From positions 62,001-126,000 of the forward strand of contig SIAD01000003.1 of assembly GCA_009691915.1 (NCBI GenBank): a stretch of 64,000 nt of DNA, read 5' to 3'. This stretch comes from Phycisphaerales bacterium. Lineage in GTDB: Bacteria; Planctomycetota; Phycisphaerae; Phycisphaerales; SM1A02. The position numbers and the translations under genes are program-made. Shown here one piece after another: positions 44,218 to 54,778 of this stretch (its first letter is position 1; every line of letters begins with the position of its first letter). Below the pieces are notes generated by a model, which had not been told where the DNA came from, did no database searches, and saw only the letters and a list, made by a program, of their open reading frames with translations.

Positions 44218-45440
44218 GCGCGATCATCCTTGAGATCATCCTGTGGAGGTCGAAGGGCGGTCAGCGCGATGGAACCAAGGGCGACGAGCGTGCCGAGCGT
44301 GAGCAGCTCGGACGCAAGCCCCGACCGATCCTGCACAGAGAATGCCAGCAGCACCACGATCACCAGCGGCGCCTGACGGACCACTGCGCGCGATGCAGGC
44401 AGCGAGTGGAGCTGGGCTGGGGCATCGGCACCGAGCGCGAGTGCCATCACCAGCGGCTTGAGAATGTCTCGCGCCAACGCGATCACCACAGCCGCGATTA
44501 CAAGCCAGAGACACACCACAGGCTCCGCAGGGACACGAAGCAGGAGCCCCGCGAAGAGGAACAACCCTGCGGCTACGACTGGTTCGCCACGGGAGATGAA
44601 TGCAGCGAGAGTGCTGGCGCGAGTACGGCTCGCAGCAATCGTCGCGCCGATGAGCAGTCCGCTGAAGAGTCCTGATCCTCCACACGACACTGCCACCCCC
44701 GCGAGGAGTGCGAGTGCGCCTACGACGACGAGCGTCGTGCGCGCATCATCCTCACGGGAGTCTCGAACGATCGCCACCGCGACCAGCGCGACGGCAGCGA
44801 CGGCCGCGGCTTCAAGAGCGAGCGCCCACAGTCCTGCACTAGGGGCCATCACGGCCACGCCACTGGAGTCGAGATGTGCGATCTGTAGCGAGAGCGATGA
44901 GACAAGTACTGATCCGATCGCCAGCGCGCCCGCACCGACCTGGACGAAGCGAGCGAGTTTCAGCGATGCCTGATTACTGCGGATGCCAAGCGATCGAGAC
45001 TCCGGGTTCCATCCGATGGCGATGGAGGCTGCAGTTCCCGCAAGGACTAGCTGGCCGGCAGCGCTCGGCTCCTGCTGCCACGCACCCGAGAGCGCGGTGG
45101 CTGCGACCGCACCGCCGAGAAGACACAGGAAAAAGTCAGCAGCGATCCATCGCCACAGCGGTCGCGGAATCGCGCGGATCAAGGCCCACTGGCACTGCAG
45201 GCCGACGACGGCTCCGCACCATGCGAGGAGGAGCAGGAGGATCGGCTGCGCGGTTGCGAGCCGATCCTCTGACACGATCCCCGACGCCATCGGTCCGAGC
45301 ACGACTCCAAGGAAGAGGAATCCCCATCCGCCACCGAGGATCCGCAGAAAGCGTTGCTGCCGAGCGCCCCGATCCATCCACCGACCCCCGGCAAGGAGAA
45401 CAATGAGACCGAGCGCCAGCCAGACGAACAGGTCGATCAC
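44214..45440 (-). CDS. cation/proton antiporter-like membrane protein B
   Basis: 408 residues, about 12 helices. WGFLFLGVVLGPMASGIVSE and LLAWCGAVVGLQCQWALIRA resemble the inlet and core helices of CPA-type antiporters, but the sequence is clearly distinct from its neighbour. GTG start overlaps the stop of the PII-like gene and its own stop overlaps antiporter A (both GTGA). Likely the partner subunit of a two-subunit transporter. Confidence 0.78.
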   Translation of the reverse strand: MIDLFVWLALGLIVLLAGGRWMDRGARQQRFLRILGGGWGFLFLGVVLGPMASGIVSEDRLATAQPILLLLLAWCGAVVGLQCQWALIRAIPRPLWRWIAADFFLCLLGGAVAATALSGAWQQEPSAAGQLVLAGTAASIAIGWNPESRSLGIRSNQASLKLARFVQVGAGALAIGSVLVSSLSLQIAHLDSSGVAVMAPSAGLWALALEAAAVAAVALVAVAIVRDSREDDARTTLVVVGALALLAGVAVSCGGSGLFSGLLIGATIAASRTRASTLAAFISRGEPVVAAGLFLFAGLLLRVPAEPVVCLWLVIAAVVIALARDILKPLVMALALGADAPAQLHSLPASRAVVRQAPLVIVVLLAFSVQDRSGLASELLTLGTLVALGSIALTALRPPQDDLKDDRA

Positions 45441-45772
45441 GCCTCAGTTCCGAGCACCCGGATCGACGGGAGAATGATGGCAATCGGGCGATCATCCCTG
45501 GGGAGCTCCTCTAGCCTGCCAAAGGCGGTCGATGCCGATTGATCCGACGCGACGGCAATGACAACTCTGCTTCCGATCGCCTTCGGCAACATCGCCGCAA
45601 GTCCGGCGAAAATCGGCATATCAAGCTGCATGATCGACTCAATACTCTGAGATTCGGCAACTGCAGCACAGGTGACCCCAGAGTCAATGAGAATGTTCAT
45701 GACCGCTTCAAACGATCCGCCGTGCTGGACGAGGACGATCATGAGACTCTGGTTCTGGGCTTTATCAACCAT
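45437..45772 (-). CDS. PII-like small regulatory protein
   Basis: 111 residues from ATG 45772. The layout (MIVLVQHGGSFEAVMNILID, SGVTCAAVAESQSIESIM, then DMPIFAGLAAMLP at 51-63 and SRVVIAVASDQ) looks like the ferredoxin-like fold of PII/CutA-type trimeric sensors. The MPIFAGL motif is what I recall from small proteins beside cation antiporters. Identity to true GlnB is not evident and no uridylylation loop is seen. It sits between an EIIA-like gene (8-bp overlap) and antiporter B (GTGA). Suggested role: ligand-controlled regulator of the antiporter. Confidence 0.6.
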   Translation of the reverse strand: MVDKAQNQSLMIVLVQHGGSFEAVMNILIDSGVTCAAVAESQSIESIMQLDMPIFAGLAAMLPKAIGSRVVIAVASDQSASTAFGRLEELPRDDRPIAIILPSIRVLGTEA

Positions 45773-46223
45773 CCCTGTTGCACTCCTGCTTGAAAAACTC
45801 GCATAGTTCTCCGGCGTCCGTCTCCGAAAGCATCGCCTCCCGAGCATCCCTCCGGGAGCAGATTCTGGCCACCCGCGCAAGGGTTCGCACATGGCGCCAA
45901 GGCTCTTTGGTGTCAGCAAAGAGGCCGACGGCAATGCGGATGTGGTGTGGCCCGAAAAGGACGGGGGCGGCCGTTGTCACGATCACAAGACCGGGGGAGT
46001 CGATCTCTGGCAGGATCGCGTGCGGAAAGGCAACCCCCTCGGGTGTGCTGGTTGGGCCGAGTTCCTCTCGCTCATGAAGGCGAGCGTGGAGGACTTCGAC
46101 TGAGATTCCCGAGAGAAATGTTGTATTGGCCAGTCGGGCAATCTCCATGAGCACCCCATCGCGGGTAGCGGCGGGGCAACAAGGGTGTCCCGCATAGACG
46201 CGGATGCAATGTTCGCCGCTCAC
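45765..46223 (-). CDS. PTS EIIA-like domain protein of antiporter operon
   Basis: 152 residues, GTG start. EIIA type-2 pattern: REELGPTSTPEGVAFPHAIL with the phospho-acceptor-equivalent His68, then LFADTKEPWRHVRTLARVAR and a typical C-terminal helix. First gene of the eight-gene operon, divergent from the respiratory operon. No EIIB/EIIC is present, so it should serve as a phosphorylation- or metabolite-responsive controller rather than sugar import. The region before VAFPHA differs from the PtsN-like protein at 31787. Confidence 0.78.
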   Translation of the reverse strand: MSGEHCIRVYAGHPCCPAATRDGVLMEIARLANTTFLSGISVEVLHARLHEREELGPTSTPEGVAFPHAILPEIDSPGLVIVTTAAPVLFGPHHIRIAVGLFADTKEPWRHVRTLARVARICSRRDAREAMLSETDAGELCEFFKQECNRDG

Positions 46224-46260
46224 AGGGAGAATCTAGTCCACCGGCATTGATCCCCAATCC

Positions 46261-46290
46261 TTGACTGGGCTGCTGTTGGAGGCGTACTCT
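46261..46290 (+). promoter_or_regulatory. candidate promoter of respiratory operon
   Basis: TTGACT at 46261-46266, 18 bases, then TACTCT at 46285-46290, in the 137-bp region between the divergent EIIA-like gene and actA. The -35 is good but the -10 matches only three of six positions. Start of transcription would be near 46297. Confidence 0.35.
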
Positions 46291-46360
46291 GCCCGTTCGT
46301 TTCGAGATTGTGAAAAAAGGCACAAAGTCCGATCGGTTCACTATTTCGCCCATTCCACAC

Positions 46361-47023
46361 ATGCCAGCCAAGAGTCGATTCCTCTTCCCACGGTGGTCGA
46401 ATGCGCTGCTGCCGTTCCTCATCGTGGCAGGCGCGACGATGCCTATATATGCCGCGTTCATCGTCGCGTACGGACTGAGCCCCAAGACGCTCGACCTGGG
46501 ATACCAACCGGTGCAGCCGGTGCCGTACAGCCACGCGCTGCATGTTGGCAAGCTCGGCCTCGACTGCCGCTACTGCCACAACACCGTCGAACGAGCATCG
46601 TTCGCCGCGGTCCCGCCTACGCAGACCTGCATGAACTGCCACACGCAGATCCAGCGCGATAGTCCGAAACTCGAGAAGGTGCGCAGTTCGTACGAGAGCG
46701 GAAAGTCGATCGAGTGGGTAAAGGTTCACAAGCTTCCCGACTACGCCTACTTCGACCACAGTGCCCATGTGAATCGCGGCGTCGGCTGCGTCGAGTGCCA
46801 TGGCCGCGTCGATCAGATGGAAGTCGTCTATCGGTTCTCACCGTTGGCGATGGGCTGGTGCCTCGAGTGCCATCGCGACCCCGACTCACATCTTCGCCCG
46901 GTCTCTCAGATCACCAACCTGGCATGGGATCAGAAGGTCGAGATGACGCCTGAGGAGCGCGCCGCGCTCAAGTCGCTCTATCACATAAGCCCAAGCGAGA
47001 ATTGCTCCACATGTCATCGATAA
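46361..47023 (+). CDS. actA: alternative complex III pentaheme cytochrome ActA
   Basis: 220 residues. One N-terminal membrane helix (LLPFLIVAGATMPIYAAFIV) anchors a periplasmic domain with five CxxCH heme-binding sites: CRYCH, CMNCH, CVECH, CLECH, CSTCH. This matches ActA of alternative complex III, which passes electrons from menaquinol oxidation to the terminal oxidase. Start at ATG 46361 resembles the family N-terminus; a GTG at 46310 would add 17 residues. Last codons overlap actB. Confidence 0.93.
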   Translation: MPAKSRFLFPRWSNALLPFLIVAGATMPIYAAFIVAYGLSPKTLDLGYQPVQPVPYSHALHVGKLGLDCRYCHNTVERASFAAVPPTQTCMNCHTQIQRDSPKLEKVRSSYESGKSIEWVKVHKLPDYAYFDHSAHVNRGVGCVECHGRVDQMEVVYRFSPLAMGWCLECHRDPDSHLRPVSQITNLAWDQKVEMTPEERAALKSLYHISPSENCSTCHR

Positions 47024-50000
47024 AGGACCGGTACTGGCGCAGCGTCGAGGACCTCACTCAGTCCGAGGACTTCCGTGAGTGGATGCACCGCGAGTTTCAG
47101 GATGGCGCGACTGAACTTAGCACCGAGGATCGGCGGCAGTTCCTCAAAGTGATGGGAGCATCGTTTGCGCTAGCAGGTCTCTCTATCGCGGGCTGCCGTC
47201 GCTGGCCAGAGACCCATGTAGTTCCGGCCGCCAATCAGCCGGCGAATCGCACACCGGGGCAGCCCGTCTACTACGCCTCGGCGTGGGAATTCGCAGGGTT
47301 CGCACAACCGATGCTGGTCAAGAGCTTCGATGGCCGTCCGATCAAGCTCGAGCCCAATCCATCCCATCCGTTCGGCGGCGCCGGACTCTCGTCGGTGGCG
47401 CAGGCGCAGGTCCTTGCGATGTATGACCCGGATCGCAGCCGCACGGTGCTCTCAAGAGGCACGCGCTCCACCTATCCGCAGTTCAGCTCGTTCTTCGCGA
47501 CCAAGGCTGCGGCGCTGCGCGCACAGCGGGGCACGGGACTGGCGATTCTCGCGGACTACCGCAGCGGTCCGACCTATGCGGCGACGATGGCTGCCGTGCA
47601 CACCGCGTTTCCCGGCGCGATGGTGGTGGCGTGGGAGCCGCTCTCGCGCGACAACGCGAGTGATGGCACCGCGCTGGCATTTTCCTCGCCGCGCCGCGTG
47701 CTCAATCGATTTGACAGGGCGAAGGTGATCATCTCGCTCGGTGATGACTTCCTGTACTCGACGCCACTGGCCTCCCAATGGGCGTTCCAGTGGTCGAAGG
47801 GACGCGCCATCGAGGCAGCCGATCCGAAGGTCCAGGAGATCACGCGCCTCTATGTAGTCGAGAGCGGCTTGACCCTGACCGGCATGAATGCCGATGAACG
47901 GCTCGCCGTGCGGCCCAGCGGAGTCGTGCTGGTTGCGGCACTTGTGGCTCATGCCATCGGAGCCGGTCAGGGCGACGCCGCGCTGACGGGCGCGATCGAT
48001 GCGATCGCCAGTTCGCCGGCAGCGCAATCCCAACTCGCAGGCAAGGGGAAGGCGATCATCGATGCGATCGTGGCCGATCTCAAGACGCACAGGAGTGCGG
48101 CCCTCCTGACTGCGGGCGACACCGCCTCGCCGTTGACCCACGCGCTCGTCGCGGCCTGCAATCGCACGCTCGGTGCGGACGGAACCACGCTGGCGTATCT
48201 CGACGAGCCCATCGCACCGTCGGCGGCCAATTTCGGCGCACTCGTCGCGGCGATGGGGGCTGGTTCGATCGACACGCTGATCATCCTCGGCGGGAATCCG
48301 GTCTACGACGCTCCTGCGGACCTCGACTTCGGGACTGCACTCGCCAAGGTGCCGCATGTCGTACATCTCGACATGTATGCCAATGAGACGGCGCTTCATC
48401 CCGCGTGCTCCTGGCACATTCCCGAGGCGAGTTTTCTCGAGGCGTGGGGAGACGCGCGGAGCTTTGACGGCACCGTCACAATTCAGCAGCCACTCATCCT
48501 TCCTATGGTCGCGGGTGATCAGGGTGGGAAGTGCCAGATCGAACTGCTCTCGGAACTCGTGGGCGCGAGTGCGCTCGATTCGCAGACGATCGTGCGCAAG
48601 ACGCACGAAGCATCCAGCGGTCTAACTGGGCAGGCGTTTGATGCCGCATGGCGGAGCTGGCTCGACGAGGGTTTCGTTCCGTCGAGCGCGTACGCGGTGG
48701 CGGAATCACCGTTCAACGCTGCCGCACTCGCCAGCGCACTTCGTGCGTACGCGGCGCCCACATCGCATGCACCCGAACTCTCCTTCCTGCGCGACATGAA
48801 AGTTTGGGATGGCCGGTTCTCAAACCTCGGGTGGCTTCAGGAGCTTCCCGATCCGGTCACCAAGATCAATTGGGACAACGCCGCGCTCATGGATCAGACG
48901 CTCGCCCAGACGCTGGGAGTCAGACGCGGCGACATGGTGAAGCTGTCACTCACCACAGGAAACTCGACCCGTTCCATCGAGGCGGTGGCGTGGCCGCTGC
49001 CGGGTCACTCCGCAGGAACCGTGTCACTCGCGCTGGGCTACGGCCGAAGCGGCGCGGGAGTTGGCGCGGTCGCGGAAGCGGCGGGATTCAACGCCTTCAA
49101 ACTCCGCACGACGAACACGCTCGACTGGGCCCCAACACTCTCCATCGAGAGGACGGGGGAGAAGTACGCGGTCGCGCACACCCAGGACCACGGCGCCGCC
49201 GACGCGCTTGTCACCAGCGTTCCGGAGCAGGGGATTCAGGATCGCCTTCCCACGCTCATTCGTGAGGCACCGCTTGCCGTGTATCGGAACCACCCCGACT
49301 TCGCGCGCCATGTCACGCATGTGACCAGCCGACTCTCCCTCTGGGAGGAATCTAACCTCGACGGCGCGCAGTTCCGCTGGGCGATGTCGGTCGATCTGGC
49401 CAAGTGCACCGGGTGCAGCGCGTGCGTTACCGCGTGCCAGGCGGAGAACAACATTCCCATCGTCGGCAAGGATCAGGTCCTGCGCGGACGCGAGATGCAC
49501 TGGATCCGAATCGACCGCTACTTCAAGGGATCGAGCCCCGCCTCACCCGACAGCTTCGCGATTCAGCCGGTGACATGCATGCATTGTGAGAACGCACCGT
49601 GCGAGCAGGTCTGCCCGGTCGCGGCGACGGTCCATGACGCGGACGGCCTCAATGTGATGGTCTACAACCGCTGCGTCGGAACCCGTTACTGCAGCAACAA
49701 CTGCCCGTACAAGGTCCGGCGCTTCAACTTCTTCGACTACCAGCGCCGGGAACCCCAGCGGGAAGAGGGTCTCGCAAAGGTGAAGCCCGAGTACTACGTC
49801 GACGAAGGACCGGACATCTGGCTGCGCATGCAGTTCAATCCCGATGTCACGGTGCGAATGCGTGGCGTGATGGAGAAGTGCACCTTCTGTACGCAGCGGA
49901 TCCAGTCGGCAAAAATCAAGAGCAAGAACGCGTGGGCGATGGCCGGTGGCGAGCGACCGGGAGCCGCAAACTTCTCGATACCCGACGGAGAGATTCAGAC

Positions 50001-50232
50001 CGCCTGCCAGCAGGCGTGCCCGACGAACGCCATTGTCTTTGGCGACCTCAATGTCAAGGACTCAAGGGTCGCCAAGCTCCATCGCAGCGGGCGGTCCTAC
50101 CAGCTGCTTGAGGAACTGAACACCAAGACCCGTGTCCAGTATCTCGCCCGGGTAACGAATCCGGCGACCACTCAACCACCTGGGCATGCCGAGCCATCGA
50201 CCGCCCCCGACCACCCTCACGCAGGACTCTGA
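47011..50232 (+). CDS. actB: alternative complex III Fe-S/molybdopterin-like subunit ActB
   Basis: 1073 residues. An N-terminal cytoplasmic segment is followed by a Tat-like motif [24 protein letters not shown] molybdopterin-oxidoreductase-like domain without visible Mo ligand comes next (residues about 60-760). A ferredoxin domain with four Cys clusters ([44 protein letters not shown]...CQQACP) follows. This two-part architecture is diagnostic for ActB. ATG 47011 overlaps actA. Export via Tat would rely on TatC encoded at 40985. Confidence 0.95.
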   Translation: MSSIKDRYWRSVEDLTQSEDFREWMHREFQDGATELSTEDRRQFLKVMGASFALAGLSIAGCRRWPETHVVPAANQPANRTPGQPVYYASAWEFAGFAQPMLVKSFDGRPIKLEPNPSHPFGGAGLSSVAQAQVLAMYDPDRSRTVLSRGTRSTYPQFSSFFATKAAALRAQRGTGLAILADYRSGPTYAATMAAVHTAFPGAMVVAWEPLSRDNASDGTALAFSSPRRVLNRFDRAKVIISLGDDFLYSTPLASQWAFQWSKGRAIEAADPKVQEITRLYVVESGLTLTGMNADERLAVRPSGVVLVAALVAHAIGAGQGDAALTGAIDAIASSPAAQSQLAGKGKAIIDAIVADLKTHRSAALLTAGDTASPLTHALVAACNRTLGADGTTLAYLDEPIAPSAANFGALVAAMGAGSIDTLIILGGNPVYDAPADLDFGTALAKVPHVVHLDMYANETALHPACSWHIPEASFLEAWGDARSFDGTVTIQQPLILPMVAGDQGGKCQIELLSELVGASALDSQTIVRKTHEASSGLTGQAFDAAWRSWLDEGFVPSSAYAVAESPFNAAALASALRAYAAPTSHAPELSFLRDMKVWDGRFSNLGWLQELPDPVTKINWDNAALMDQTLAQTLGVRRGDMVKLSLTTGNSTRSIEAVAWPLPGHSAGTVSLALGYGRSGAGVGAVAEAAGFNAFKLRTTNTLDWAPTLSIERTGEKYAVAHTQDHGAADALVTSVPEQGIQDRLPTLIREAPLAVYRNHPDFARHVTHVTSRLSLWEESNLDGAQFRWAMSVDLAKCTGCSACVTACQAENNIPIVGKDQVLRGREMHWIRIDRYFKGSSPASPDSFAIQPVTCMHCENAPCEQVCPVAATVHDADGLNVMVYNRCVGTRYCSNNCPYKVRRFNFFDYQRREPQREEGLAKVKPEYYVDEGPDIWLRMQFNPDVTVRMRGVMEKCTFCTQRIQSAKIKSKNAWAMAGGERPGAANFSIPDGEIQTACQQACPTNAIVFGDLNVKDSRVAKLHRSGRSYQLLEELNTKTRVQYLARVTNPATTQPPGHAEPSTAPDHPHAGL

Positions 50233-50252
50233 GCATCCCGAGCATTCAGATC

Positions 50253-51731
50253 ATGAAGATCATGTCGAATTCCTCCAGCAACTCAATGAGGGGCTTCATA
50301 GACACGGACAACACGGAGCAGCCTGTCGGCACGCGCGTTCCGCTCGTCCTTCACATGAAGTCGTTCGGCGAGGTGACCCATCAGGTCTGCCGCGTCGCCG
50401 AGACGAAGCCACCGCTGGCGTGGTATGTGGCCTTCGCGGTCTCGCTGTCGATGCTTGCATTTCTGGGGTTCTGCGTCACCTACCTGATCTTCACCGGGGT
50501 CGGAGTCTGGGGACTCAACAACCCAGTCATGTGGGCCTACGACATCACGAACTTCGTGTTCTGGGTCGGCATCGGGCACGCGGGCACGCTCATCAGCGCG
50601 ATCCTCTTCCTCTTCCGCCAGAAGTGGCGCACAGGCATCAATCGGTTCGCCGAGGCCATGACCATCTTTGCAGTCATCTGCGCCGGACTGTTTCCTGGGA
50701 TCCACATCGGCCGCGTATGGCTGGCCTACTGGCTCTTTCCGATCCCGAACTCGATGGACATGTGGCCCCAGTTCCGCAGCCCGCTTCTCTGGGATGTGTT
50801 CGCGGTCGGAACATACTTCACGGTTTCACTGGTCTTCTGGTACATAGGAATGATCCCCGACCTCGCCACGCTGCGCGACCGGGCCACGGGGAAGTTCCAA
50901 CAGTTCGCGTACGGGCTCGCGTCCATCGGATGGCGAGGTTCGATGCGCCATTGGCATCGCTACGAGGTCGCGTATCTCCTGCTCGCGGCTCTGGCGACAC
51001 CGCTGGTGCTCTCGGTGCACAGCGTGGTGTCGTTCGACTTCGCCGTCAGCCAGCTCCCTGGATGGCATTCCACGATCTTCCCACCCTACTTCGTGGCGGG
51101 GGCGATCTTCTCGGGCTTTGCGATGGTGGTTTCACTAGCCGTACCGGCGCGCCAGCTCTTTGGCCTCAAGGATCTCATCACGCTGCGTCATCTCGACAAC
51201 ATGAACAAGATCATCCTGGTGACAGGATGCATGGTCGGGTACGCCTACTCGATGGAATTCTTCATCGCCTGGTACTCAGGCGCGCTGTACGAGAAGTTCG
51301 CCTTCATCAACCGCGCCTTCGGGCAGTACTGGTGGGCCTACTGGATCATGGTCAGCTGCAATGTCATTACGCCGCAGCTCTTCTGGTTCAAGGCGATCCG
51401 CATCAGTGTGCCGCTGATGTTCGTGCTGAGCATCTTCGTGAATGTGGGGATGTGGTTCGAGCGGTTCGTGATCATCGTCACGAGTCTCGCCAACGACTTC
51501 CTTCCCTCATCGTGGGATCAGTTCGTCCCGACATGGGTTGATATCGGAACGATGGTGGGAGCGTTCGGGCTTTTCGGTACCTGCTTCCTGCTCTTCTGCA
51601 GGTACCTCCCGATGATCGCGATCGCCGAGGTGAAGGCGGTAATGCCGCAGGCGAACCCGCATCCGCACCATGATCACGCGCATGACCCGCATGACCCGCA
51701 GGGCGCAGGTGCCGCCGGAGTGAAACGATGA
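50253..51731 (+). CDS. actC: alternative complex III NrfD-like quinol subunit ActC
   Basis: 492 residues with about ten membrane helices, the NrfD/PsrC fold that binds quinol. Family landmarks: [53 protein letters not shown] and [19 protein letters not shown]. The C-terminus is His/Asp-rich ([13 protein letters not shown]), possibly metal-binding. Stop overlaps actD (ATGA at 51728-51731). It oxidises menaquinol and feeds the ActB/A chain. Confidence 0.95.
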   Translation: MKIMSNSSSNSMRGFIDTDNTEQPVGTRVPLVLHMKSFGEVTHQVCRVAETKPPLAWYVAFAVSLSMLAFLGFCVTYLIFTGVGVWGLNNPVMWAYDITNFVFWVGIGHAGTLISAILFLFRQKWRTGINRFAEAMTIFAVICAGLFPGIHIGRVWLAYWLFPIPNSMDMWPQFRSPLLWDVFAVGTYFTVSLVFWYIGMIPDLATLRDRATGKFQQFAYGLASIGWRGSMRHWHRYEVAYLLLAALATPLVLSVHSVVSFDFAVSQLPGWHSTIFPPYFVAGAIFSGFAMVVSLAVPARQLFGLKDLITLRHLDNMNKIILVTGCMVGYAYSMEFFIAWYSGALYEKFAFINRAFGQYWWAYWIMVSCNVITPQLFWFKAIRISVPLMFVLSIFVNVGMWFERFVIIVTSLANDFLPSSWDQFVPTWVDIGTMVGAFGLFGTCFLLFCRYLPMIAIAEVKAVMPQANPHPHHDHAHDPHDPQGAGAAGVKR

Positions 51732-52348
51732 CAACCCTCACGCCGACTTCGTCCGCGCACGAGACGCCTGCGAAGGCAGCACCAGCCCCTCTCTACGGCG
51801 TGATGGCCGAGTTCGTGACGCCAGAGGCGATCACCAAGGCAGCCATCGCAGTTCACGCGGCCGGATATCGCTTCTGGGACTGCCATGTTCCGTTTCCGGT
51901 GCACGGGCTGGACAAGGCGATGGGAGTGAAACGCACCATCCTTCCGTTCCTCGTATTCGGCGCGGGGCTCACGGGCATGATCCTGGCATTCTGCCTGCAG
52001 GCGTTCACGAACGCGGCCTCGTTTTCCCTCTGGGCACTCGTGTGGGTGTCCGGCTACCCGTTCCTGATCTCGGGCAAACCGATGATGTCTATTCCTGCCT
52101 GGATACCGGTCATATTTGAGTTCACCGTGCTCCTGTCTGCCCTCGCCGCCGCGGGGCTCATGCTTGGTCTCAACCATCTTCCCAGACTCTCGCATCCGCT
52201 GTTGTCGAACAATCGATTCCGCCGTGCGACCGATGACCGCTTCTTTGTGGTGATCGAGGCGCGCGATCCGAAGTTCCTACGGTCCAAGACAGAAGCGTTC
52301 CTGGCGTCGCTTGGTGCCACGCATGTCGAAGCCGTGGAGGACCGCTGA
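51728..52348 (+). CDS. actD: alternative complex III subunit ActD
   Basis: 206 residues with two central helices. The DUF3341 pattern is clear: [60 protein letters not shown] and the C-terminal soluble half with [11 protein letters not shown]. ActD bridges the complex subunits; no cofactor. Coupled to actC (ATGA) and actE (TGATG). Confidence 0.94.
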   Translation: MTTLTPTSSAHETPAKAAPAPLYGVMAEFVTPEAITKAAIAVHAAGYRFWDCHVPFPVHGLDKAMGVKRTILPFLVFGAGLTGMILAFCLQAFTNAASFSLWALVWVSGYPFLISGKPMMSIPAWIPVIFEFTVLLSALAAAGLMLGLNHLPRLSHPLLSNNRFRRATDDRFFVVIEARDPKFLRSKTEAFLASLGATHVEAVEDR

Positions 52349-53016
52349 TGCCACGAATCATCGTCTACACACTGCTCATTCTGACCCTCCTGGCGATCCT
52401 CCCACCGGTCGTCATCGCGCAGGTCCGGTCGAAGCCGAATCCGAACCTTCCGATCAACCTGATCCAGGACATGGACCTTCAGGCGAAGTTCAAGGCGCAG
52501 TCCATGAACGACTTGTTCTCCGACGGCCGTTCGCAGCGCGTTCAGGTCGCCGGAACCATCGCCAGGGGCGAGGCCGCTCTCGACACGCACTTCAATCAGG
52601 GAGTTGTCGACGGTCAGTGGGCCTCGTCGTTTCCCGAACGGCTCCCGGCGAACATGGAACTCATGAAGCGTGGAGAGGGGCGATTCAACATCTACTGCTC
52701 ACCCTGCCATGGGTACTCCGGCGGTGGCAATGGCGCGGTCAACCAGCGTGCGCTCGAACTCGTGGCCAATGCTGACGGTCCGGTGAATGGGACGGTATGG
52801 GTTGCGGCGAAGAGTCTTCACGACGCGACCATCACGATTCAGCCTGTCGGGCAGCTGTTCAACACAGTGACCTACGGGATTCGAAACATGGCTGGCTACC
52901 AGTCGCAGATTCCCGTCGAGGATCGCTGGGCGATCGTCGCGTATGTGAAGGCACTTCAGCGAAGCCAGGATGCCGCCCTCAACGATGTTCCTACAGACAA
53001 GCGGGGGGGACTCTGA
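52348..53016 (+). CDS. actE: alternative complex III monoheme cytochrome ActE
   Basis: 222 residues. An N-terminal hydrophobic segment (VYTLLILTLLAILPPVVIAQ) anchors or exports it. A cytochrome c domain carries CSPCHGYSGGGNG and a likely Met ligand in IRNMAGYQSQI. The leader region MDLQAKFKAQ is also seen in other ActE proteins. ATG 52348 shares a base with the actD stop. The heme passes electrons toward the oxidase. Confidence 0.92.
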   Translation: MPRIIVYTLLILTLLAILPPVVIAQVRSKPNPNLPINLIQDMDLQAKFKAQSMNDLFSDGRSQRVQVAGTIARGEAALDTHFNQGVVDGQWASSFPERLPANMELMKRGEGRFNIYCSPCHGYSGGGNGAVNQRALELVANADGPVNGTVWVAAKSLHDATITIQPVGQLFNTVTYGIRNMAGYQSQIPVEDRWAIVAYVKALQRSQDAALNDVPTDKRGGL

Positions 53017-53019
53017 GCC

Positions 53020-54351
53020 ATGAGCGCATCGGTCACTACATCCGCTGACCTCTCCGACCGCAGCATCATGGGAGACGAACGCTTGGTGCGTGTCTCGCGC
53101 ATGGCGTACACGGTTGCGGTCGCCGCGCTCGCCTTGGCAGCGCTGGTTGCATGGCGACAGGGCGATGCCCACGGCTTCGCGATGATCTGGCTTCAGAACG
53201 GTCTGTTCGTACTGTCGCTGGCGCTTGGTGCACTCTTCTTCACCATGATCCAGCACATCACCAACGCCGGGTGGGGGATCTCAGTCCGCCGCGTCGCGGA
53301 AGCGCAGGCGGCAAATCTCACTTGGATCTGGGTGCTCTTCCTCGTGCCGATGGGCTGGTTGTGCCTGACGAACCACGAATGGGCTGGACACGGCCACGGT
53401 CTCGCGCTCGTCTGGCCGTGGGCGGACATGGCGCACATGAGTGCCCACGCCCACGCCGAGGCAAAAATCGTCCAGGCCAAGGCCGCCTACCTGAATGTCC
53501 CGTTCTTTCTGATCCGAGCAGTCTGCTACTTCGCGGTGTGGGCATTCCTCTCGGCATGGTTCCTGCGCACCTCGCGTCGACAGGACGAGACCGGGGACCC
53601 CGCGCTTTCCGCGAAGATGCGCAAGGGTGCGGCGGTGTCGCTCATCCTCTTCGCCTTGACCGCGACCTTCGCGTCGTTCGACTGGATCATGTCGCTCTCG
53701 CCGGCGTGGTTCAGCACGATGTTCGGCATCTACTTCTTCTGTGGCACATGCGCGGGTGGGTTCTCGGCAATAGCCGTCGCATGCCTTCGCCTGCAGTCGA
53801 AGGGATACCTCCGAGGTGTCATTACCGCAGAGCACTATCAGGATCTGGGAAAGCTCATCTGGGCATTCGGTGTCGTGTTCTGGGCGTACATCGGGTTCAG
53901 TCAATACATGCTGATCTGGTACGGCAACCTTCCCGAGGAAACCGTCTGGTTCCTTGCGCGCCAGATCGGCAGCTGGGGGTGGGTCAGCTTCGCACTGCTC
54001 TTCGGCCACTTCATCATTCCGTTCCTGTTCCTTCTCTCCCGCTGGACGAAGCGTTGGCGCGGCACGCTGATGATTGGTGCGCTGTGGATGCTCGCCTTCG
54101 CGTGGATTGATCTCTACTGGCTGGTGATGCCGGTGGTGCCAGCGGATGCCGCAACCTTCGATACCTACGACGCGCTCAACCTCGCGTACTCGACGACGAC
54201 GACTGGGCTGTCGAATCCCCTCAACTACCTCGTGCTCGCCGGATTCCTGGGAATCAGCATCGGGACATCAACGCGGCGCCTCTCGCAGGGTTCCGTCCTT
54301 TGCCGCCGCGACCCGAGGCTTGCCGAGAGTCTCCGCTTCGAAAACATCTGA
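53020..54351 (+). CDS. actF: alternative complex III membrane subunit ActF
   Basis: 443 residues, about ten helices. ActF lacks cofactors and resembles a truncated ActC-like half. Landmarks: FFTMIQHITNAGWGISVRRV, SFDWIMSLSPAWFSTMFGIY, LIWAFGVVFWAYIGFSQYML and LDLYWLVMP-like segment near the end. A His-rich loop (HAHAEAK) lies after helix 3. Completes the ActABCDEF set in canonical order, three bases after actE. Confidence 0.93.
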   Translation: MSASVTTSADLSDRSIMGDERLVRVSRMAYTVAVAALALAALVAWRQGDAHGFAMIWLQNGLFVLSLALGALFFTMIQHITNAGWGISVRRVAEAQAANLTWIWVLFLVPMGWLCLTNHEWAGHGHGLALVWPWADMAHMSAHAHAEAKIVQAKAAYLNVPFFLIRAVCYFAVWAFLSAWFLRTSRRQDETGDPALSAKMRKGAAVSLILFALTATFASFDWIMSLSPAWFSTMFGIYFFCGTCAGGFSAIAVACLRLQSKGYLRGVITAEHYQDLGKLIWAFGVVFWAYIGFSQYMLIWYGNLPEETVWFLARQIGSWGWVSFALLFGHFIIPFLFLLSRWTKRWRGTLMIGALWMLAFAWIDLYWLVMPVVPADAATFDTYDALNLAYSTTTTGLSNPLNYLVLAGFLGISIGTSTRRLSQGSVLCRRDPRLAESLRFENI

Positions 54352-54376
54352 GTCCATCCACACGCGACCTACAGAC

Positions 54377-54778
54377 ATGTCACACCACCCAACCACAGCT
54401 CCAGCAGTTCAGATCGACGACCCCGAGGCGGGCCAGACCTGGGTGGCCGCTCTCTCCGGCGTGATCATTCTGGCGGCCCTCGTGGTGGCGACCTGCGTCT
54501 TCTACTTCCGCGTTGAGCAGGAGGAGGTTGATCTCAAGGTGATCGATGTTCAAGACCAGTGGCTCGCCGGACTCAAGCAGGAGCAGGTTCGGGAGATCTC
54601 CGTCTACCAGAAGTACACCGTCACGGCCCCAGATGGCGCTTCGCTGCCGCGGATTCGGATCCCTGTGACGCTAGCGATGGAACTGGTTGTTCGGGATTTG
54701 AAGGAACACAAGGCTCCAGTACCAGCCCCACACCATGACGCTGCTGCTCATCCCGATCCAGGAGCGTCGACCAAGTGA
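54377..54778 (+). CDS. small single-helix membrane protein between actF and sco
   Basis: 133 residues, ATG 54377. A short acidic N-terminus (AVQIDDPEAGQTW) and one membrane helix (VAALSGVIILAALVVATCVF) precede an alpha/beta segment of about 70 residues outside the membrane (VEQEEVDLKVIDVQDQWLAG, SVYQKYTVTAPDGASLPRIR). A His/Pro tail ends it. Not recognised as a known Act or Cox subunit. Stop overlaps the SCO start (GTGA). Likely an accessory subunit or assembly factor of the ACIII-caa3 pair. Confidence 0.7.
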   Translation: MSHHPTTAPAVQIDDPEAGQTWVAALSGVIILAALVVATCVFYFRVEQEEVDLKVIDVQDQWLAGLKQEQVREISVYQKYTVTAPDGASLPRIRIPVTLAMELVVRDLKEHKAPVPAPHHDAAAHPDPGASTK

